64,000 nt of DNA from Ignavibacteria bacterium (GTDB lineage: Bacteria; Bacteroidota; Ignavibacteria; Tepidaquicellales; OLB5), in contig JAFLBX010000001.1 in NCBI GenBank assembly GCA_017303675.1, positions 1,809,970 to 1,873,969 on the forward strand, in the 5' to 3' direction. The notes beneath the pieces are model-generated. The model ran no database searches and was not told the origin of the DNA. It saw nothing but the letters and a program-made list of their open reading frames with translations. Position numbers and translations under genes: made by a program. Positions 62,763-64,000 of this stretch are shown here, piece by piece. Position 1 is the first letter of the stretch. The number at the start of each line of letters is the position of its first letter.

Positions 62763-63539
62763 TTACCTCCTCCATGAATTGTTAGGGCAATTGTTGTTTC
62801 TGTAGTTATTATTAGGGCAATCTCCATTATAGTATCTGCCGTTACCTTTTCCGTTTCCTCTTCCTTTACCTTTGCCGTCACACTTTCCGCAGCAGTTGTT
62901 ATTATTTGAATTCTTGGCAAGTATGATTTTGTCAAAATCTTCTTTTGCCAAAACCAGCGGCGAATATTCAACACCGTTAGCACTTAAATTCCTTACAAAA
63001 GCCCTGAGATGGTTTTCAGAGCCAAATCTTAAATAATCATAGGTCTCTTTTATATCTTTATTTTCTGTAATTTTAAGCTGTTTATCAAGATCTGCAATAT
63101 CGGTTTCTTCAATCAATGCACCGGCTTTTAATGCATCAACCAGTGATAAATTACCCTGTTCAATAAGTTTTGTGTAAAGTGATTTCAGCTCTGAATTAGT
63201 AAAACTACCGGTTTCATCTGAAATTACCGGGTCATCAATGCTGTATTTTGCCAGCAGGTCTTTCATAAGGTCCATATGAGTTTGTTCAGCCTGCTTTATA
63301 TTCCTGAAAGGTTTTATGCTGTATTTAGAATACATCATTGTATAAACATCACGGGCCAGCTTTTCTTCCTCACGCATATACTTTATACTTTCGCGCTCAT
63401 CATCTGTAACTGAAGAGCCGTTAAATACTGCAGGAATAACTTTATTTATTGTATTTGGTTCTGCGGAAAAAAAGCTTAAGGCTGCGGATATGGATGAGAT
63501 GAGTGCAAGAGCCATGATAATAATTATCTTATTTTTCAT
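62763..63539 (-). CDS. DUF2202 protein (ferritin-like) with a Gly/Asn/Lys-rich C-terminus
   Basis: A signal peptide (1-20) is followed by a helical DUF2202 domain (YMREEEKLARDVYTMMYSKY, then KQAEQTHMDLMKDLLAKY, then LRFGSENHLRAFVRNL). Its E..EE and E..H spacing resembles ferritin-like di-metal sites. The C-terminal tail contains NNNNCCGKCDGKGKGRGNG and repeated asparagines, possibly metal-binding or disordered. I start at the ATG at 63539, where the signal peptide begins, not at 63584. It is convergent with the cytochrome operon. The function is unknown; iron or oxidative-stress handling is a guess from the fold. Confidence 0.8.
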   Translation of the reverse strand: MKNKIIIIMALALISSISAALSFFSAEPNTINKVIPAVFNGSSVTDDERESIKYMREEEKLARDVYTMMYSKYSIKPFRNIKQAEQTHMDLMKDLLAKYSIDDPVISDETGSFTNSELKSLYTKLIEQGNLSLVDALKAGALIEETDIADLDKQLKITENKDIKETYDYLRFGSENHLRAFVRNLSANGVEYSPLVLAKEDFDKIILAKNSNNNNCCGKCDGKGKGRGNGKGNGRYYNGDCPNNNYRNNNCPNNSWRR

Positions 63540-63684
63540 GACTTTGTATTTTGTTGTTGAATGTTTTAAATCACTCTTATACAAAAATAATACAGAAATT
63601 CCGGAATCATACCGGTTTAATTGTAAATGATTGTAACATAAGAGATCTTATTATTTAAAAATAATGTCGAAATTAATAGTTGAA

Positions 63685-63716
63685 ATAAAAAAGGAGATAT
63701 CATTTCTGATATCTCC
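63685..63716 (-). terminator. Terminator of the edge gene
   Basis: AGGAGATATCA-TTTC-TGATATCTCCT hairpin with a left A-run, 28 bases downstream of the minus-strand stop. Confidence 0.88.
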
Positions 63717-63743
63717 TGAATAATTCCTTATTTGTTTATTTAA

Positions 63744-64000
63744 CTAAACTTCCTCTTCTTCTTCTTTGTGCTGATGTTTTTTACTGTGATGAGCTTTGCC
63801 GTTCCCGTTAGTGTGGCTGCCGTTTGAATTCAAATGCTCCGCTTTGCGTGTTTCAGATTTTATTCTTCTGTGCCTGGCTAATAGTGAGAGGTAAAATCCT
63901 AATACCATCACAATAGTACCGCCCCATACAAGGTTAATAAACGGCTTAACGCTTGCTGTTAATATCAGGGTTTCAGGGGCGCCCTGTTCTTCCTGCATCT
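63744..64000 (-). CDS. CcmF-like cytochrome c haem lyase, C-terminal fragment
   Basis: The gene runs off the right edge, so only its last roughly 85 codons are seen. The segment VKPFINLVWGGTIVMVLGFYLSLLARHRR resembles the last membrane helix of CcmF/NrfE-type haem lyases, and a His/Lys/Glu-rich tail follows. These proteins attach haem to c-type apocytochromes, which fits the adjacent cytochrome operon. The family call rests on a short segment and needs the rest of the gene for proof. Confidence 0.6.
   Translation of the reverse strand, partial: MQEEQGAPETLILTASVKPFINLVWGGTIVMVLGFYLSLLARHRRIKSETRKAEHLNSNGSHTNGNGKAHHSKKHQHKEEEEEV

Overview
This AT-rich window most likely comes from a member of the Ignavibacteria (Bacteroidota/Chlorobi group). 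Three kinds of evidence point there. Five loci carry the type IX secretion (T9SS) C-terminal sorting domain in the Ignavibacteria style (NYPNPFNP segment, then YFY..., then a final KKMVL(I/V)K). There is a ferredoxin-dependent 2-oxoacid oxidoreductase pair (KorAB-like) of the kind used in these lineages. Multihaem c-type cytochromes are very abundant. The placement rests on recognised protein styles, not on a database search.

Layout. 1-6.8 kb: tail of a Sua5-type gene, an NlpC/P60 peptidase, acpP-fabF-rnc and gcvP. 7-12 kb: MFS transporter, HAD phosphatase, then a small membrane protein, a DUF4097-type lipoprotein, an ECF sigma factor and a membrane protein. 12-16.4 kb (minus strand): korAB and rpsF-ssb-rplI, without rpsR. 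16.4-24.5 kb: a T9SS cargo protein, a 1.3 kb gene-free repeat field, uvrA, a nitrilase-family enzyme and a glycosyltransferase. 24.7-32.3 kb: enoyl-CoA hydratase, two tandem 733-residue membrane-anchored P-loop/TPR proteins, a cytidylate-kinase-like protein and asnA. 32.5-36.3 kb: a T9SS cargo gene, an internally deleted T9SS gene remnant, a DUF3467 protein, tRNA-Asn and a VOC protein. 36.2-45.4 kb (minus strand): LptF/G-type permease, five outer-membrane beta-barrel paralogues interrupted by a copper-chaperone-like HMA protein, a copper P-type ATPase and an SDR enzyme. 45.6-64 kb: a two-component/sigma-54 regulatory region and a large cytochrome region.

The most striking part is 48.1-62.5 kb. 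A T9SS-exported nine-haem cytochrome lies on the minus strand. On the plus strand is an eight-gene operon holding a degenerate receiver protein, a 19-site cytochrome, a b-type membrane cytochrome, an 18-site NapC-like cytochrome, a c554-like cytochrome, a predicted outer-membrane barrel, a 14-site cytochrome and a 7-site lipoprotein. Together these units encode 71 candidate haem c sites (67 CXXCH and 4 variant motifs). Both carry nearly identical sigma-54-type promoter sequences (TGGCACG-N4-TTG), and an NtrC-class sigma-54 activator gene sits between them. I infer an electron conduit from the quinone pool to the cell surface (extracellular electron transfer or a related respiratory path). The end of a CcmF-like haem lyase gene at the right edge fits this.

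A second theme is small palindromic or directly repeated intergenic elements. Some sit inside open reading frames without breaking them: in uvrA, in a T9SS sorting domain and in the Sua5-type gene. A third is the tandem pair of STAND-like NTPases, each with seven 47-residue TPR-like repeats, whose role is unknown.
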